Shown: positions 56,213 to 64,000 of the stretch, piece by piece
Position numbering within the stretch: position 1 is the stretch's first letter
Layout: each line of letters opens with the position of its first letter
NCBI GenBank assembly: GCA_028715985.1
Contig: JAQUQR010000007.1
Coordinates: 28,189-92,188, forward strand
Length of the DNA: 64,000 nucleotides
Reading direction: 5' to 3'
From: Methanocellales archaeon
GTDB taxonomy: Archaea > Halobacteriota > UBA148
Position numbers and translations under genes: made by a program
The notes under the pieces: model-generated
What the model saw: the letters and a program-made list of their open reading frames with translations, nothing else
Databases searched by the model: none
Told to the model about the DNA's origin: nothing

Positions 56213-57148
56213 TCACTTTGTACATGGCCTCTTTCCAAATCCACATGAATTCAAAATATCCAAAAGTTCATCCTTACTTTTACCTATCTTGTTGACTTCT
56301 TTAATTGACTCTCTGACATAGTGGCGTAACTTTAGCAAATCTTCATTGTTAATAATATTTGATTCCCCAGTATGGACAATCTTCGATCGCTTATCATACA
56401 AGTCTTTAACCTCAGAAAAAATCTTTTCCGAATCCTCTTTTTCTTTTCCGAGAAGTACAGCTGAATTTCTAGAAACTCTATATCTTAATTCCCTTACATC
56501 GGGGCTAAATAAAGTCTCTAAGCTAATCATAAGCGATAAAAATGATAAGTTTACGTTACGGATGTGATAAGATGTTTCAAAGTTCTCAAATGCTAGCTGT
56601 AAGAAAGACTCTTTGAATGGCAATTTTGTATTTTGAATGAATAACTGTAAATCTGATATTTCAGAACTTTCCAAAGTATACAATTCTTGTGAGACATGGA
56701 AACCTTTCCTAAGTGCCATCAATGGTCGTGGAATGTTATTATCGATAACGTAGTAATAATACGCTGGCATACAAATATTTCCTTCTTTAAAAAGTCTCAT
56801 TAGTCGAATTACAGGTTCTAAGTAATCCTTGATATTCTTCTCAAACGCGGATGCTTCGGAAGAAAAAATGGGGTTATGCCCCTTATCACTCGTTTCAGTG
56901 TAGCTTTCAAAGGAATTTCCAATATAATAGAACTTTTGGTCAGAGACGCTCCAAAAATCAAAATGCAGCATTCTACTAGCCATTCCACTAACCTGCCACG
57001 GTGGAAGACATTCTAAAGCAGAAATAATTTCAAAGCCTTTGATTTGAGGTATTGCATGTATTTTAAAACCATAGTCTAATTTTACATTTAGAATAGATGG
57101 ATCAGTATTCGATAAAATGGCCATAAAATGTATTTCCTTTTTAGACAT
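56213..57148 (-). CDS. HEPN-domain protein (ApeA-like)
   Basis: A 311-residue protein. The C-terminal third (LSFLSLMISLETLFSPDVRELRYRVSRNSAVLLG, then LYDKRSKIVHTG) is a HEPN domain with the RxxxxH RNase motif as R-SKIV-H. HEPN proteins of this sort occur in abortive-infection systems such as ApeA. The N-terminal part is unrecognised. It lies next to the integrase end of the element. Confidence 0.75.
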   Translation of the reverse strand: MSKKEIHFMAILSNTDPSILNVKLDYGFKIHAIPQIKGFEIISALECLPPWQVSGMASRMLHFDFWSVSDQKFYYIGNSFESYTETSDKGHNPIFSSEASAFEKNIKDYLEPVIRLMRLFKEGNICMPAYYYYVIDNNIPRPLMALRKGFHVSQELYTLESSEISDLQLFIQNTKLPFKESFLQLAFENFETSYHIRNVNLSFLSLMISLETLFSPDVRELRYRVSRNSAVLLGKEKEDSEKIFSEVKDLYDKRSKIVHTGESNIINNEDLLKLRHYVRESIKEVNKIGKSKDELLDILNSCGFGKRPCTK

Positions 57149-57520
57149 TTCATCTCCTTGTCATCAATGACTTTAGAAACTAACAATCTTTCCCAATTTT
57201 GTATCAAGACATTCTTTATCTCACTATTCTTGTATCTTTATTAAAAACATGGCTCTAATCTATTATGATTGTTTTCTTACTTTGTTTTACACCTGACAAA
57301 TTCGCATATCAGCGATAGATCTTTACTACAATCAAAAATCTTAAGCGAGCAGCGGGGCTTTGGCTGAACTAAGTTAAAGTCTTGGGTTCAGTGTCCCGCT
57401 GCGAGCTAATCAGGGATTGAAAGTTGGACTACAAAAAGGTAAAAGAGGAGTCTATTTATTCTATTTGGATTTTTAAGTCCTTATTGCATTCTATTTCCTT
57501 CCATACTGGATCTTTCTGTC
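57149..57520. other. Non-coding region between HEPN gene and integrase
   Basis: About 370 AT-rich bases without a gene. It contains the nested hairpin at 57345-57406 and a short copy of a GATATGCGAA motif also present near 38700. It could hold recombination, transfer or replication sites. Confidence 0.5.
57345..57406. other. Nested inverted repeats (structured RNA or transfer/recombination site)
   Basis: GCAGCGGG and CCCGCTGC pair as the outer stem; inside, CTGAACTAAG and CTTGGGTTCAG pair as a second stem with a short loop. It is GC-rich in an AT-rich gap. It may be a small RNA, a terminator-like hairpin or an origin of transfer. Confidence 0.5.
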
Positions 57521-58453
57521 TCAATTACTGAGAACGCTTAGTTTTGCCTTCTCATAAATCTCCCTCAACACTTCCGGAGAATAATCGGTGTAGTGTCTAC
57601 TCAGAACGCTCTTTGGAACTCTGCCGCAGAAGGCATCCACATAGCGATCAGGAACGCCCAATCTACCCATCTCGCTGCAGAACCACTCCCTCAAAGTCTG
57701 TGGCGTGATGCGGATGTTGACTTCTCTGCTTGTCATACTAAAAAGGGTCTCTATTCTCTTCTTTGATACTGAAAAGATCTTAACACCTCGATCCATTCTC
57801 TGTTCAAGATACTCCTTTAATACAGCATCACACTCTTTGTTATAGAAAGATACCCATGATTTCTTGGTGTTACCACTGTGGTTCTTTGGCATGACCATCC
57901 GCAACGAAAAGTCCACATCTTCGAAACTCAGGTCCAGAACCTCGCTGCACCTCAGACCTGTGGTAGCATACATAAGAAATACAGCTTTCTCTCTTAAACT
58001 CGGCAGTGCGTCATAGAATATCCTTAGCTGTCCCTTGTTTACCAGTCCCATCTTTGACTTTATCGGAATCTTTGGAAACTTGAAGTCAGCGATAATGTCA
58101 GGTCTCTTGAGAAAGTCCCTAAAGAATACTTTTAGAGTGCATAGCATTTTTCTATAAGTATTTGCAGATTTCGACTCAAGGTATTCGTGCATGAAGTTTT
58201 CTACATCTTGAATGGTGATTGTCTCTACTAATTCATTGTTCATAGACCGCAAAAAGAGTCTAATGTGCTGGATGTGCCCTATAACCGTAAGATCAGATAG
58301 TTGGAGCCTTATCTTGCAGAATCTTTCAAAAGAATCGATTGTTTCCTCAGTATTAATACTGGTATTAATACCAAAATCTGCTTTGCTTAGAGTAAAGCCA
58401 TGCGGGGGAGGGGATTTGAACCCCCGAACTCCTACGAGACAGGACCCTGAATC
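57521..58453 (-). CDS. int(C): catalytic part of the split SSV-type tyrosine integrase
   Basis: About 310 residues, open from the att core (SGSCLVGVRGFKSPPPHG) onward, with no start codon of its own between the core and the first domain (SINTEETIDSFERFCKIRLQ). The SAM-like core-binding domain is followed by the catalytic domain: YATTGLRCSEVLDLSFEDVD gives the first Arg, TPQTLREWF the second (the usual His of HxxR is replaced by Gln), and LSRHYTDYSP the nucleophile Tyr. It fits archaeal SSV/pTN3-type integrases. The 5' piece is at the left end of the element. Confidence 0.88.
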   Translation of the reverse strand, partial: DSGSCLVGVRGFKSPPPHGFTLSKADFGINTSINTEETIDSFERFCKIRLQLSDLTVIGHIQHIRLFLRSMNNELVETITIQDVENFMHEYLESKSANTYRKMLCTLKVFFRDFLKRPDIIADFKFPKIPIKSKMGLVNKGQLRIFYDALPSLREKAVFLMYATTGLRCSEVLDLSFEDVDFSLRMVMPKNHSGNTKKSWVSFYNKECDAVLKEYLEQRMDRGVKIFSVSKKRIETLFSMTSREVNIRITPQTLREWFCSEMGRLGVPDRYVDAFCGRVPKSVLSRHYTDYSPEVLREIYEKAKLSVLSN

Positions 58454-58455
58454 CT
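58398..58455 (-). repeat. Right att site inside tRNA-Leu
   Basis: The right copy of the 58-bp core, which here forms the 3' part of the intact tRNA. It lies in the same frame of the integrase as the left copy. Confidence 0.9.
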
Positions 58456-58525
58456 GCGCCTGCAATCCTCCTTTTTGACCAAGCTCAGCCAAAAAGGTCG
58501 TTTGACCAGACTTGGCAACCCCCGC
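58401..58525 (-). tRNA. tRNA-Leu(CAG) with a 40-nt insertion in the D-loop region
   Basis: The 7-bp acceptor stem (GCGGGGG/CCCCCGC), D-stem GCC/GGC, anticodon stem CAGGA/UCCUG with loop UUCAGGG (anticodon CAG), long variable arm and T-arm all fit a type II leucine tRNA of about 85 nt. Between GGTCAAA and GGCGCAGG there is an extra 40 nt that does not belong to a leucine tRNA; it folds as CCTTTTTG...CAAAAAGG. It may be an archaeal intron at a non-canonical position. The gene is the integration target of the element. Confidence 0.85.
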
Positions 58526-58543
58526 TGATTGATCACTGTTTAT

Positions 58544-59038
58544 TTATTCACATTCCACTGCGGTCCTATATTTCGTGAATGCGATCATTGCAAACGTCAG
58601 TACAAGTATCAATGCAATTACTGCCATCATCTCCGCAATATCCACTTCCTCCACGCCAAACAGGAGCACTTTTCGCACCATGGCAGTCAGTCCTGCACCC
58701 AATAGCAGTCGCATGTCAATCTGCTCTTTTTGTATGAAAACCATGACGGTTAGTAGCAGTTCAACAACGATTATGGCTATGAATATGTCCTTGAGTGCCG
58801 TTATTATAAACAAAATCGGGCTCTCGGCACCAATAGCGCCCAACAGAGCGCTACCAACAACTACGAAAGATGCGAAAGCAGTTAAGGTCAAGAAGAAGGC
58901 GATGACCGCATAGAGCATTATATAAATTATGTCTAGGACGGTCATCAGCTTTGACCTCCATTCCATAGCCTTCTCATCTATTGACATCAGGATGTCCCTC
59001 ACTTGCTCATTGCATTTCAGCCCAGTCAGTTCAGTCAT
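58544..59038 (-). CDS. PsiE-like membrane protein
   Basis: A 164-residue protein with four transmembrane helices and the PsiE/DUF phosphate-starvation pattern: IIYIMLYAVIAFFLTLTAF, a middle helix, LLLGAGLTAMVRKVLLFGVEEVD and a last helix. Its function is not known beyond membrane location. It lies between the tRNA and purF. Confidence 0.78.
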   Translation of the reverse strand: MTELTGLKCNEQVRDILMSIDEKAMEWRSKLMTVLDIIYIMLYAVIAFFLTLTAFASFVVVGSALLGAIGAESPILFIITALKDIFIAIIVVELLLTVMVFIQKEQIDMRLLLGAGLTAMVRKVLLFGVEEVDIAEMMAVIALILVLTFAMIAFTKYRTAVECE

Positions 59039-59053
59039 TAGAGCGAATCTTAT

Positions 59054-60466
59054 TTAAAACTGAGCCAATCTTAATTGCTTCCTTATGCATTCCTCACCTG
59101 GAATCTCGATAGGATATCTCCCGGTTATACACCCCAAGCAAAGGTTTTCTTTAGGAATCCCAATAGATTTCACCAGCCCATCTATGCTCACATAACCGAG
59201 CGATTCCACCCCCATCATCAGTGCAATGCCCTCTACGCTCTTGTGAGCAGCTATCAATTCCGCCCTAGTTGCCATATCGATGCCAAAATAGCAGGGAGAG
59301 ATCACCGGTGGACATCCAATCCTCATGTGTATTTCTTTTGCCCCTGCACTGCGTATTAGATCGACAATTCTCTTAGAGGTGGTGCCCCGGACGATGCTGT
59401 CATCAATCAGCGCCACCCTTTTACCCTCGACATTTGCCCGTATGGCATTTAACTTCAGGCGAACTGCGATATCTCTCATTTCCTGAGCGGGCATGATGAA
59501 AGTTCTGCCAATGTATCTGTTCTTCATCAGCCCCTCGATATACCCTATGCCTGATCTTATAGAGTAGCCTATGGCAAAAGTGACTCCGGAATCCGGCACA
59601 GGACATACTATGTCTGCATTCACGTCATGCTCTTCCACCAGTATTTCCCCTATTCGCCGCCTGACATCATATACCAGCAAACCATCCACAATCGAATCCG
59701 GCCTAGCAAAATAGGTGAACTCAAAAAAACAATGCGCAGTGTTCTGGGACCGATATATGCGGCGACTCTCGATTTTACCGTCTCTCAGAATCACGAGTTC
59801 TCCTGGACGAACATCTCTGAGCAGGGTGCCACCCACAGTATCTATGGCCGCACTCTCAGATGCGACTATATACCCATTATTCATCTTACCTATGCACAGG
59901 GGTTTTATACCCAATGGATCCCGAACAGCCACAACCATGCCATCAAAGAGAAGCGTTAGCGAGTAGGATCCGATAATGCGTTGCATTAAGCTCCTAACCG
60001 CCTCTATAAAGTCAGACACGAGAAGCTCTTTGACGAGTAAATGCGCTATTACCTCCGTATCGGAGTCCGTTATAAAAATTCGCCCTTCCGCCTCCAGCTC
60101 AGCCCTCAACTCCCTATAATTGACCAAGTGACCATTATGTGCAATGGCTATGGCCCCCCTCTTGTAACTGATGAGCAGGGGCTGGCTATTTTCAATTTTA
60201 GAGGCGCCTTCGGTGGAGTACCTGACATGCCCGATCCCCATATTCCCCCTAAGCTCCCTCAATCTCGCTTTGTTAAAAACATCTGATACTAAGCCCATTC
60301 CCTTGTCTATGTAAATCTTATCATCATACGTTGCGATACCCGTGGATTCCTGCCCCCTGTGTTGAAGGGCATATAATGCATAATAGGTGATCAACGCCGC
60401 TTGGTCTGTCTCTCCGTTCTTGAGTGAGACGCCCACGACGCCGCATTTCTCCTTCAAAAAATTCAC
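59054..60466 (-). CDS. purF: Amidophosphoribosyltransferase
   Basis: A 470-residue enzyme. After a seven-residue propeptide the catalytic cysteine is C8 (KCGVVGVSL). The glutaminase domain has [14 protein letters not shown] and [12 protein letters not shown], and the PRPP motif is [15 protein letters not shown]. It makes phosphoribosylamine, the first step of purine synthesis. C-terminal cysteines ([12 protein letters not shown]) may bind an Fe-S cluster. A GTG start overlaps the rpl37e stop (GTGA), linking purF to the ribosomal gene. Confidence 0.96.
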   Translation of the reverse strand: MNFLKEKCGVVGVSLKNGETDQAALITYYALYALQHRGQESTGIATYDDKIYIDKGMGLVSDVFNKARLRELRGNMGIGHVRYSTEGASKIENSQPLLISYKRGAIAIAHNGHLVNYRELRAELEAEGRIFITDSDTEVIAHLLVKELLVSDFIEAVRSLMQRIIGSYSLTLLFDGMVVAVRDPLGIKPLCIGKMNNGYIVASESAAIDTVGGTLLRDVRPGELVILRDGKIESRRIYRSQNTAHCFFEFTYFARPDSIVDGLLVYDVRRRIGEILVEEHDVNADIVCPVPDSGVTFAIGYSIRSGIGYIEGLMKNRYIGRTFIMPAQEMRDIAVRLKLNAIRANVEGKRVALIDDSIVRGTTSKRIVDLIRSAGAKEIHMRIGCPPVISPCYFGIDMATRAELIAAHKSVEGIALMMGVESLGYVSIDGLVKSIGIPKENLCLGCITGRYPIEIPGEECIRKQLRLAQF

Positions 60467-60639
60467 CCATTTTTAACCGATTTTTTCATCCAACTATAAC
60501 TCCGTATTCTGCTCGTCCTTCCGAATCCGCATGAAGCACATTCCCTATCATTGAAATGATAAGATACACTGCCACATCGTCGACACTTGATATGTGTCTT
60601 TTTATTTCTTCTACCCATTGATGGAGTTCCCTTTGACAT
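60463..60639 (-). CDS. rpl37e: Ribosomal protein L37e
   Basis: A 58-residue protein found by translating the gap: it opens [22 protein letters not shown], and continues with [17 protein letters not shown], giving the two CxxC pairs of the L37e zinc ribbon, then [19 protein letters not shown] precedes the ATG. In archaea it commonly follows an Sm-like gene, as here, and it overlaps the purF start. Confidence 0.95.
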   Translation of the reverse strand: MSKGTPSMGRRNKKTHIKCRRCGSVSYHFNDRECASCGFGRTSRIRSYSWMKKSVKNG

Positions 60640-60651
60640 CTTTGATCCCTC

Positions 60652-60918
<267 letters not shown>

Positions 60919-60946
60919 TTAAGCACCACTTTATTGTAACCTTTTC

Positions 60947-60957
60947 ATATATAATAT
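60947..60957 (-). promoter_or_regulatory. TATA-like box for the lsm-rpl37e-purF operon
   Basis: ATATTATATAT on the minus strand lies about 80 bases before the lsm ATG. It fits an archaeal TATA element with a leader of some 50 nt. A short repeat of taggtaggtaag lies just upstream of it. Confidence 0.45.
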
Positions 60958-61164
60958 AGATAGGTAGGTAAGTAGGCATATCGCGCATGTACCCCAATAA
61001 CATTACACAAAAATAAAGCTACTGATTTACGATATTATATCAGCCGCAAGATTATCCAACTCATTCCCGTTTACTTCTCATTACTTTCCATGGCTCCTCC
61101 ACTCGCAGTATGAAAAACTTCCGATAGAGAGGATATCCAAATTAAACGCCCAAGAATCAGTAGG

Positions 61165-62097
61165 TCATACCAACCTGTTTATCGGATGATTTGCACTAGG
61201 AATAATCTCGAAATCTTCAGCTGCTTCGGCAACCATTATGTCTGTCATCGCAGCCATCGGAAAGGCATAGGGTGCGCTCTCAATGGGCCCGTACAATACA
61301 AAATCGCCAGCAACTATCAGCTGCAGTCCTATGGAGCCAATGTCACATGCCCTATAGATCATGAAGTCCTTTTTCTTTTTGCCTTTTAGCCAGTCCCAAG
61401 CCAGTGGAGCGTTATGGATTCCTGATCCGACTGGAAGACCCCATTTTGCCTTTGCAACCAGGGTCATCTTAAGTGCTATTCCGGCCCCATTTCCGATGGG
61501 TGTGATAGAGGGGTCGATAAGTATTTTCGATATTCCGCAATCCTCTGCGATCTGGAGCAAACCCTTTTCACCAACGCCTGCACCACTTTCCAGAAGGGCT
61601 ATTCGACCCTCCAGGGAAGAGTCCATTGCATTAAAGCCCATGACAATCGATGAATCGACATCTGAAGCCTTCAGCATATTTCTTTCATCATCCGTAATAC
61701 CCATGTTGATGGAATTGTTAATAGCCCGATCCGCAAGACCTATTTCCGTGACATATCGGATGCCTTCCATCCTAACGCTAGATTCAATCGAATCGATCAA
61801 AAATGGTGCCTCTGTGATTTCACTGACGAAGTCGATATATCTTTTTACATTAATTTTGCTGGAGGCAAAAACATGAACCATGCATGGATTGCCCGTCTCA
61901 TCGGCGCTTTCGGACTGCATGTTTATCAGTGACTCGGCCTCCTTCTCGTTAAAGAGTCCTTTGTCTTCATCATCGACGATCTTGTGATTCGGATAGAATA
62001 TCGTACCTGCCAGTACGGCGGGAATTTCTCCCGGTTGGCCACCGATTTTTACCCCAGCGATATCAACTATTTTTTGCTCTTGTCGGAACCTGAACAT
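61165..62097 (-). CDS. mtrH: Tetrahydromethanopterin S-methyltransferase subunit H homologue
   Basis: A 310-residue protein with the MtrH pattern: QKIVDIAGVKIGGQPGEIPAVLAGTIFYPNHKIV at the start, and FNAMDSSLEGRIALLE and WGLPVGSGIHNAPLAWDWLK further on. MtrH transfers the methyl group between tetrahydromethanopterin and the corrinoid of MtrA. It overlaps mtrA by 31 bases. The other Mtr subunits are not seen here. The stem of the family and full length suggest a working protein. Confidence 0.92.
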   Translation of the reverse strand: MFRFRQEQKIVDIAGVKIGGQPGEIPAVLAGTIFYPNHKIVDDEDKGLFNEKEAESLINMQSESADETGNPCMVHVFASSKINVKRYIDFVSEITEAPFLIDSIESSVRMEGIRYVTEIGLADRAINNSINMGITDDERNMLKASDVDSSIVMGFNAMDSSLEGRIALLESGAGVGEKGLLQIAEDCGISKILIDPSITPIGNGAGIALKMTLVAKAKWGLPVGSGIHNAPLAWDWLKGKKKKDFMIYRACDIGSIGLQLIVAGDFVLYGPIESAPYAFPMAAMTDIMVAEAAEDFEIIPSANHPINRLV

Positions 62098-62681
62098 ATC
62101 TCTATGACCCCGCTAGAAGAATCCAGGAACACATTCTCAGATATCATGATATCTCTGGACATACTTATGGGTATGGTCCTTCTCTGGCGCTTACTCTTCA
62201 CCGCCTGGATTAAAAATGGCGGCTCCGGGTATATCTCGCCCATATCACCATATTTTTCTGCGACCTGCAAGATGATTTCAAGATTCGTTTCACCAATCAA
62301 ATCAATGATCTGGACTTGCTTCTGAAAACGCTCTATGGCATCAGCCGAAATGTTCTCGATAAATGGTATTGCTCCCTCTGAACCGATTATTTTGCCATTA
62401 TCATCAATGCCATTGGCATGGATCGCTTTTAGCGTGTGACCGCTTAGATGCCCCCTGGACTCATTCCCACAGAGCAATATGAAACGTATGTTTGGATTGG
62501 AGATCGTATTCGTTATTGCCTTTTCTATCCCGAGATTTTCGGTCTTGCAAGAGCCCATGATTGCAACCTTTCTTAGCTCCCCGGGCTTAAGATCGAAATG
62601 GCTTGCGAGCGTGACTATGCCTACCCGGGATTCTTTGTCCCCAATTTGGTAGTCCCCTCTTATAACAGGCCATTCATCCAT
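62067..62681 (-). CDS. mtrA: Corrinoid-binding MtrA homologue without C-terminal membrane helix
   Basis: A 204-residue protein. It opens WPVIRGDYQIGDKESRVGIVTLAS and has KTENLGIEKAITNTISNPNIRFILLCGNESRGH, the MtrA segment with the corrinoid-ligand histidine, followed by HTLKAIHANGIDDNGKIIGSEGAIPF. Usual MtrA is about 240 residues with a C-terminal transmembrane helix; here the end is charged (KSKRQRR and ICSGSDKSKK), so it should be soluble. With MtrH it may form a cytoplasmic methyl-transfer pair not tied to sodium pumping. Confidence 0.9.
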   Translation of the reverse strand: MDEWPVIRGDYQIGDKESRVGIVTLASHFDLKPGELRKVAIMGSCKTENLGIEKAITNTISNPNIRFILLCGNESRGHLSGHTLKAIHANGIDDNGKIIGSEGAIPFIENISADAIERFQKQVQIIDLIGETNLEIILQVAEKYGDMGEIYPEPPFLIQAVKSKRQRRTIPISMSRDIMISENVFLDSSSGVIEICSGSDKSKK

Positions 62682-62796
62682 GATTCAATCTCCTGATTCA
62701 GCATCCTCAGATCGGCTCGAGTTTTGAGTGCCCCTTGCGATGAGGATCATAACATATCATAACATCATGTGACAAAGGTTAATTTACTTATTGCCA

Positions 62797-64000
62797 ATGT
62801 ACTTTATGATGATCGCATGGACGGAAAAATATCGGCCAGAAATATTGAGCGATATAATCGGAAATGATAAAGCAGTTACTGAGCTGAAAAAATGGGCAGA
62901 GGATTGGAACGTTCATAAAAAGACTGCAATCCTATATGGGCCCCCTGGCATCGGAAAAACATCGGCAGCATACGCGCTTGCAAACGATATGGGTTGGGAG
63001 ACCATCGAGCTAAACGCAAGTGAACAACGAACTGCAGCCGTCATTCAGAAGATTGCGGGCTCTGCCGCACAAACCGGTACCTTTCTAGGGGGTGCATCTG
63101 GCCGAAGGCTGATAATCCTGGATGAGGCGGACAATATCTACGGGGATGTCGATCAGGGGGGCGTTAAAGCCATAGGTGAATTGATTAAAAAGACCCATCA
63201 GCCGATAGTTTTGATAGCAAATGAATATTACGATATGTCAAAAACGCTCAGGGGATCGTGCAAGCCTATCCAGTTCAGAGGTGTTCAAAGCCGATCCATC
63301 ATGCCCCTTCTACGCAGGATTTGTCAGGAGGAGGGGATTGACTGTGACGAGGGGGCGATAGAACTCATCGGGAACAGGGCCGGTGATGTCAGGTCTGCCA
63401 TCAATGACCTACAGGCAATCGCACAAGGACGAAAAAAAGTCCATAGTGAGGACGTTGTGATCGGGATCAGAGACACGAAAGAATCGATATTTGATGTCAT
63501 GAAAGAGATATTCAAGGGAAGTGACCCAAAGAGGGCGTTATATGCCTCATACTCCCTGGATGAAAACCCTGAGGACTTCATCCACTGGATAGATGAAAAC
63601 CTCCCCCGAGAGTATAAGGGCGAGGACCTCGCCAAGGGCTTCGAGGCCCTGTCGCGGTCAGATGTTTTTCTTGGGAGAGTCAGGAGAAGACAGAATTACG
63701 GCCTTTGGAAGTACGCCGGGGAGATGATGACCTGCGGTGTTCAAGCCGCTAAGTCAAAGAAACATCACGGATATGTCCCCTATAAATCCCCCGCAATATG
63801 GAAAAAAATGGGGCAAGCGAAATCGGTTAGAGTTGTGCGGGATTCCATTGCAGCCAAAATCGGAAAACATTGTCATGCCTCGCAGCGATACGCCAGGTCT
63901 GAGCTGATCCCGTTTCTAAAGGCCATATTCAGGAAAAATGCGATTGAAATCTCTGCAATGCTGGACCTGAGCCAAAACGAGATCGCCTTCTTACTCGGCA
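62797..64000 (+). CDS. rfcL: Replication factor C large subunit (partial)
   Basis: A frame that runs off the right edge after about 400 codons. WTEKYRPEILSDIIGNDKAV is the RFC box I-like start, GPPGIGKTSAAYALA is Walker A and LIILDEAD Walker B; the sensor-type regions follow. It loads the sliding clamp PCNA on DNA. Two ATGs nine and twelve bases after the chosen one are equally possible starts. Divergent from mtrA. Confidence 0.95.
   Translation, partial: MYFMMIAWTEKYRPEILSDIIGNDKAVTELKKWAEDWNVHKKTAILYGPPGIGKTSAAYALANDMGWETIELNASEQRTAAVIQKIAGSAAQTGTFLGGASGRRLIILDEADNIYGDVDQGGVKAIGELIKKTHQPIVLIANEYYDMSKTLRGSCKPIQFRGVQSRSIMPLLRRICQEEGIDCDEGAIELIGNRAGDVRSAINDLQAIAQGRKKVHSEDVVIGIRDTKESIFDVMKEIFKGSDPKRALYASYSLDENPEDFIHWIDENLPREYKGEDLAKGFEALSRSDVFLGRVRRRQNYGLWKYAGEMMTCGVQAAKSKKHHGYVPYKSPAIWKKMGQAKSVRVVRDSIAAKIGKHCHASQRYARSELIPFLKAIFRKNAIEISAMLDLSQNEIAFLLG

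Larger units (their letters stand above)
33665..58455. mobile_element. Integrated SSV-type plasmid or conjugative-like element in tRNA-Leu
   Basis: A 58-bp direct repeat with one mismatch lies at 33665-33722 and 58398-58455. It is the 3' half of tRNA-Leu(CAG), whose full gene is at the right end. A tyrosine integrase frame is cut by the core: its 5' piece is at the left end and its 3' piece at the right end, in register across the repeat. The interval (about 24.7 kb) is more AT-rich than its flanks and carries a replication module, two VirD4/TraG-like ATPases, restriction and nuclease genes and several regulators. No capsid or portal gene was recognised, so a plasmid or conjugative-like element is favoured over a provirus. 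Confidence 0.88.

Noticed and set aside
57415..57423. GATTGAAAG, like the end of many CRISPR repeats
   Set aside because: Occurs once, without repeat-spacer periodicity.
33665..58455. Provirus
   Set aside because: No capsid, portal, terminase or tail gene is recognised; ATPases are of the VirD4/TraG type.
58212..58478. Plus-strand frame across the tRNA and integrase start
   Set aside because: It is the complement of the tRNA and integrase and shows no family.

Overview
The window looks like a chromosomal segment of a euryarchaeon with methyl-branch C1 chemistry. MtrA and MtrH homologues, an archaeal Sm-like/L37e/PurF cluster, the large subunit of replication factor C, an A-type flavoprotein (F420H2-oxidase type), superoxide reductases, TATA-like promoters and an SSV-type integrase all point that way. 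A lineage near Archaeoglobi, ANME-1 or Syntrophoarchaeia is a reasonable guess. That placement is inference from gene content only.

Layout. (1) 1-2840: one end of a CRISPR-Cas locus, with a partial Cas8b1/Cst1 and a Cas6 that bracket a HepT/MntA toxin-antitoxin pair. (2) 3081-15108: a nearly unbroken minus-strand block for oxygen, sulfur and nitrosative stress and Fe-S assembly. It holds desulfoferrodoxin, peroxiredoxin, IscU, an IscS without its PLP lysine, ferredoxin, a two-gene 2-oxoacid:ferredoxin oxidoreductase, neelaredoxin, a frameshifted PfpI, DsrE, TusA, thioredoxin reductase, glutaredoxin, an Nfu-type protein, rubredoxin, FprA and hybrid cluster protein. (3) 15409-21637: an unrecognised protein, then a leuA/cimA-ilvB-ilvN-ilvC branched-chain amino-acid operon. 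(4) 21728-31645: a membrane-anchored thioredoxin-like protein, a secreted mosaic subtilase of about 2500 residues, and a decayed isoprenylcysteine-methyltransferase-like pseudogene. (5) 31646-33658: a three-gene DUF2589-type cassette of unknown function.

(6) 33665-58455: an integrated element of about 24.7 kb. It is flanked by a 58-bp direct repeat of the 3' half of tRNA-Leu(CAG). Its tyrosine integrase gene is split by integration: the N-terminal piece lies at the left end and the catalytic piece at the right end, in the same frame across the att core. In the circular form this would rebuild one gene, which is the SSV-type arrangement. The cargo includes a large serine recombinase, an OLD-type nuclease, a fused nuclease-methyltransferase with its own specificity subunit, a proteasome-fold Ntn hydrolase, a small replication module (Rep_O-like, DnaD-like, Hjc-like), two VirD4/TraG-like ATPases with membrane partners, a HEPN protein, and a three-gene group made of a GlcNAc-6-P deacetylase homologue, a hexapeptide acetyltransferase and a large membrane protein.

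(7) 58401-64000: the target tRNA-Leu, with a 40-nt insertion in its D-loop region, a PsiE-like membrane protein, purF-rpl37e-lsm, an mtrA-mtrH pair without the membrane Mtr subunits, and the start of rfcL.

The most interesting parts are the self-splitting integrative element and its uncharacterised cargo, the DUF2589 cassette next to its left end, the PLP-lysine-less IscS beside IscU, and the intron-like insertion in the att-site tRNA.
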